Positions 63,698 to 64,000 of a stretch of 64,000 bases of DNA are shown piece by piece. The notes beneath the pieces are model-generated. The model saw only the letters and a program-made list of their open reading frames with translations, was not told the DNA's origin and ran no database searches. The translations under genes and the position numbers were made by a program. The first letter of the stretch is position 1. Each line of letters starts with the position of its first letter. This DNA comes from Paenarthrobacter aurescens. GTDB taxonomy: Bacteria > Actinomycetota > Actinomycetes > Actinomycetales > Micrococcaceae. Where the stretch lies: contig NZ_JAOEFX010000004.1 in NCBI RefSeq assembly GCF_025421775.1, positions 310,001-374,000 of the forward strand, written 5' to 3'.

Positions 63698-64000
63698 AGG
63701 GCTCCCTTTTCGGTTCGGAACAGGTCCTTGTGATCCCTCGAATGTAGGCGTCGTTGGCCCGGGTGAGGAAATACCAATACCGCGTGAACCCATAAGCAAA
63801 GTGCATGGAAGAAGTGCCCTAAGGGGCGTCATTACGTATATTGCGCGCCAAATGAGTGCTGAGATCCCATAGGACGATCTGCGTCATAAGGCCCCCTTAT
63901 AGATCCACGCACATTAGGTCTTATCCACAGCGCTCACGGATCCCTAGTCTCGAAAAAGGGGACATACGAATCCGCATGTCCTGAGTTCCACATTCCTGGA
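63698..64000. other. Right-edge non-coding region
   Basis: Contains ATAAGG-CCC-CCTTAT (63886-63900), a perfect DnaA-box sequence TTATCCACA (63921-63929) and GGACAT/ATGTCC (63960-63965 and 63976-63981). No gene seen. One DnaA box alone is weak evidence for an origin. Confidence 0.45.

Noticed and set aside
63921..63929. Possible replication origin
   Set aside because: Only one DnaA box and no dnaA/dnaN genes nearby.

Overview
The window looks like chromosomal DNA from a high-GC actinobacterium of the Arthrobacter/Paenarthrobacter group. This is inferred from protein families (DUF222-HNH endonuclease, DUF6458, DUF1206, a multi-copy Asp23/Gls24 cluster, a 365-residue homoprotocatechuate 2,3-dioxygenase), codon use and GTG starts. 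I saw no rRNA, tRNA, CRISPR array, insertion sequence or prophage.

Layout. (1) 0.2-2.3 kb: IclR regulator and pobA (4-hydroxybenzoate to protocatechuate) with a perfect palindrome between them. (2) 2.3-9.7 kb: a 17-bp tandem array, a DUF222-HNH gene, a divergent XRE regulator/MFS exporter pair, and a glutamate decarboxylase/glutamine amidotransferase pair. (3) 9.7-17.9 kb: zinc-ribbon protein, GH15 glycosidase with a TetR gene, a divergent quinone-reductase-like gene, and an XRE-cupin/EamA/DapA-like operon. (4) 18-30 kb: two divergently controlled catabolic units, nitrilase plus APC permease, and amidohydrolase plus serine hydrolase plus NCS1 permease plus alpha/beta hydrolase. Each faces a TetR gene across a palindromic operator. 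(5) 30-37 kb: membrane Ser/Thr kinase, lipoprotein polysaccharide deacetylase, GAF-histidine kinase, MFS protein and small hypothetical genes. (6) 37-42.7 kb: sugar ABC importer without an ATPase, a hydroxyacid dehydrogenase, and a regulator that joins a DeoR-type HTH to a LacI-type sensor. (7) 42.7-47 kb: envelope-stress island with several Asp23/Gls24-like proteins, DUF2273, two-span membrane proteins, CsbD, an ECF sigma factor and a zinc anti-sigma module joined to an Asp23-like domain. Five perfect heptamer repeats lie just upstream of the sigma gene. (8) 47-55.5 kb: DUF2264, DUF1206, stress SDR, AraC/GyrI regulator behind a tandem repeat of its own ribosome-binding site, GlsB, a second CsbD and other stress genes. 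(9) 55.7-62.2 kb: a homoprotocatechuate meta-cleavage operon (FAH-RraA fusion, GntR, hpaE, hpaD, hpaH, hpaI). (10) 62.2-64 kb: small lipoprotein, SnoaL-like protein and an HTH-like protein.

How it fits together. The window carries two arms of hydroxylated-aromatic catabolism (pobA and hpa), several nitrogen-compound or amide-compound uptake/hydrolysis units, and a concentration of cell-envelope and general-stress genes. Many genes are joined by ATGA-type overlaps, so operon calls are fairly secure. At least seven intergenic hairpins share one core (ACGACGGCG, short loop, CGCCGTCGT) and probably act as transcription terminators. The two most unusual candidates are the Asp23/sigma/anti-sigma island with its heptamer array, and the FAH-RraA fusion in the hpa operon. 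All functional calls are by motif and family recognition; no database search was run.
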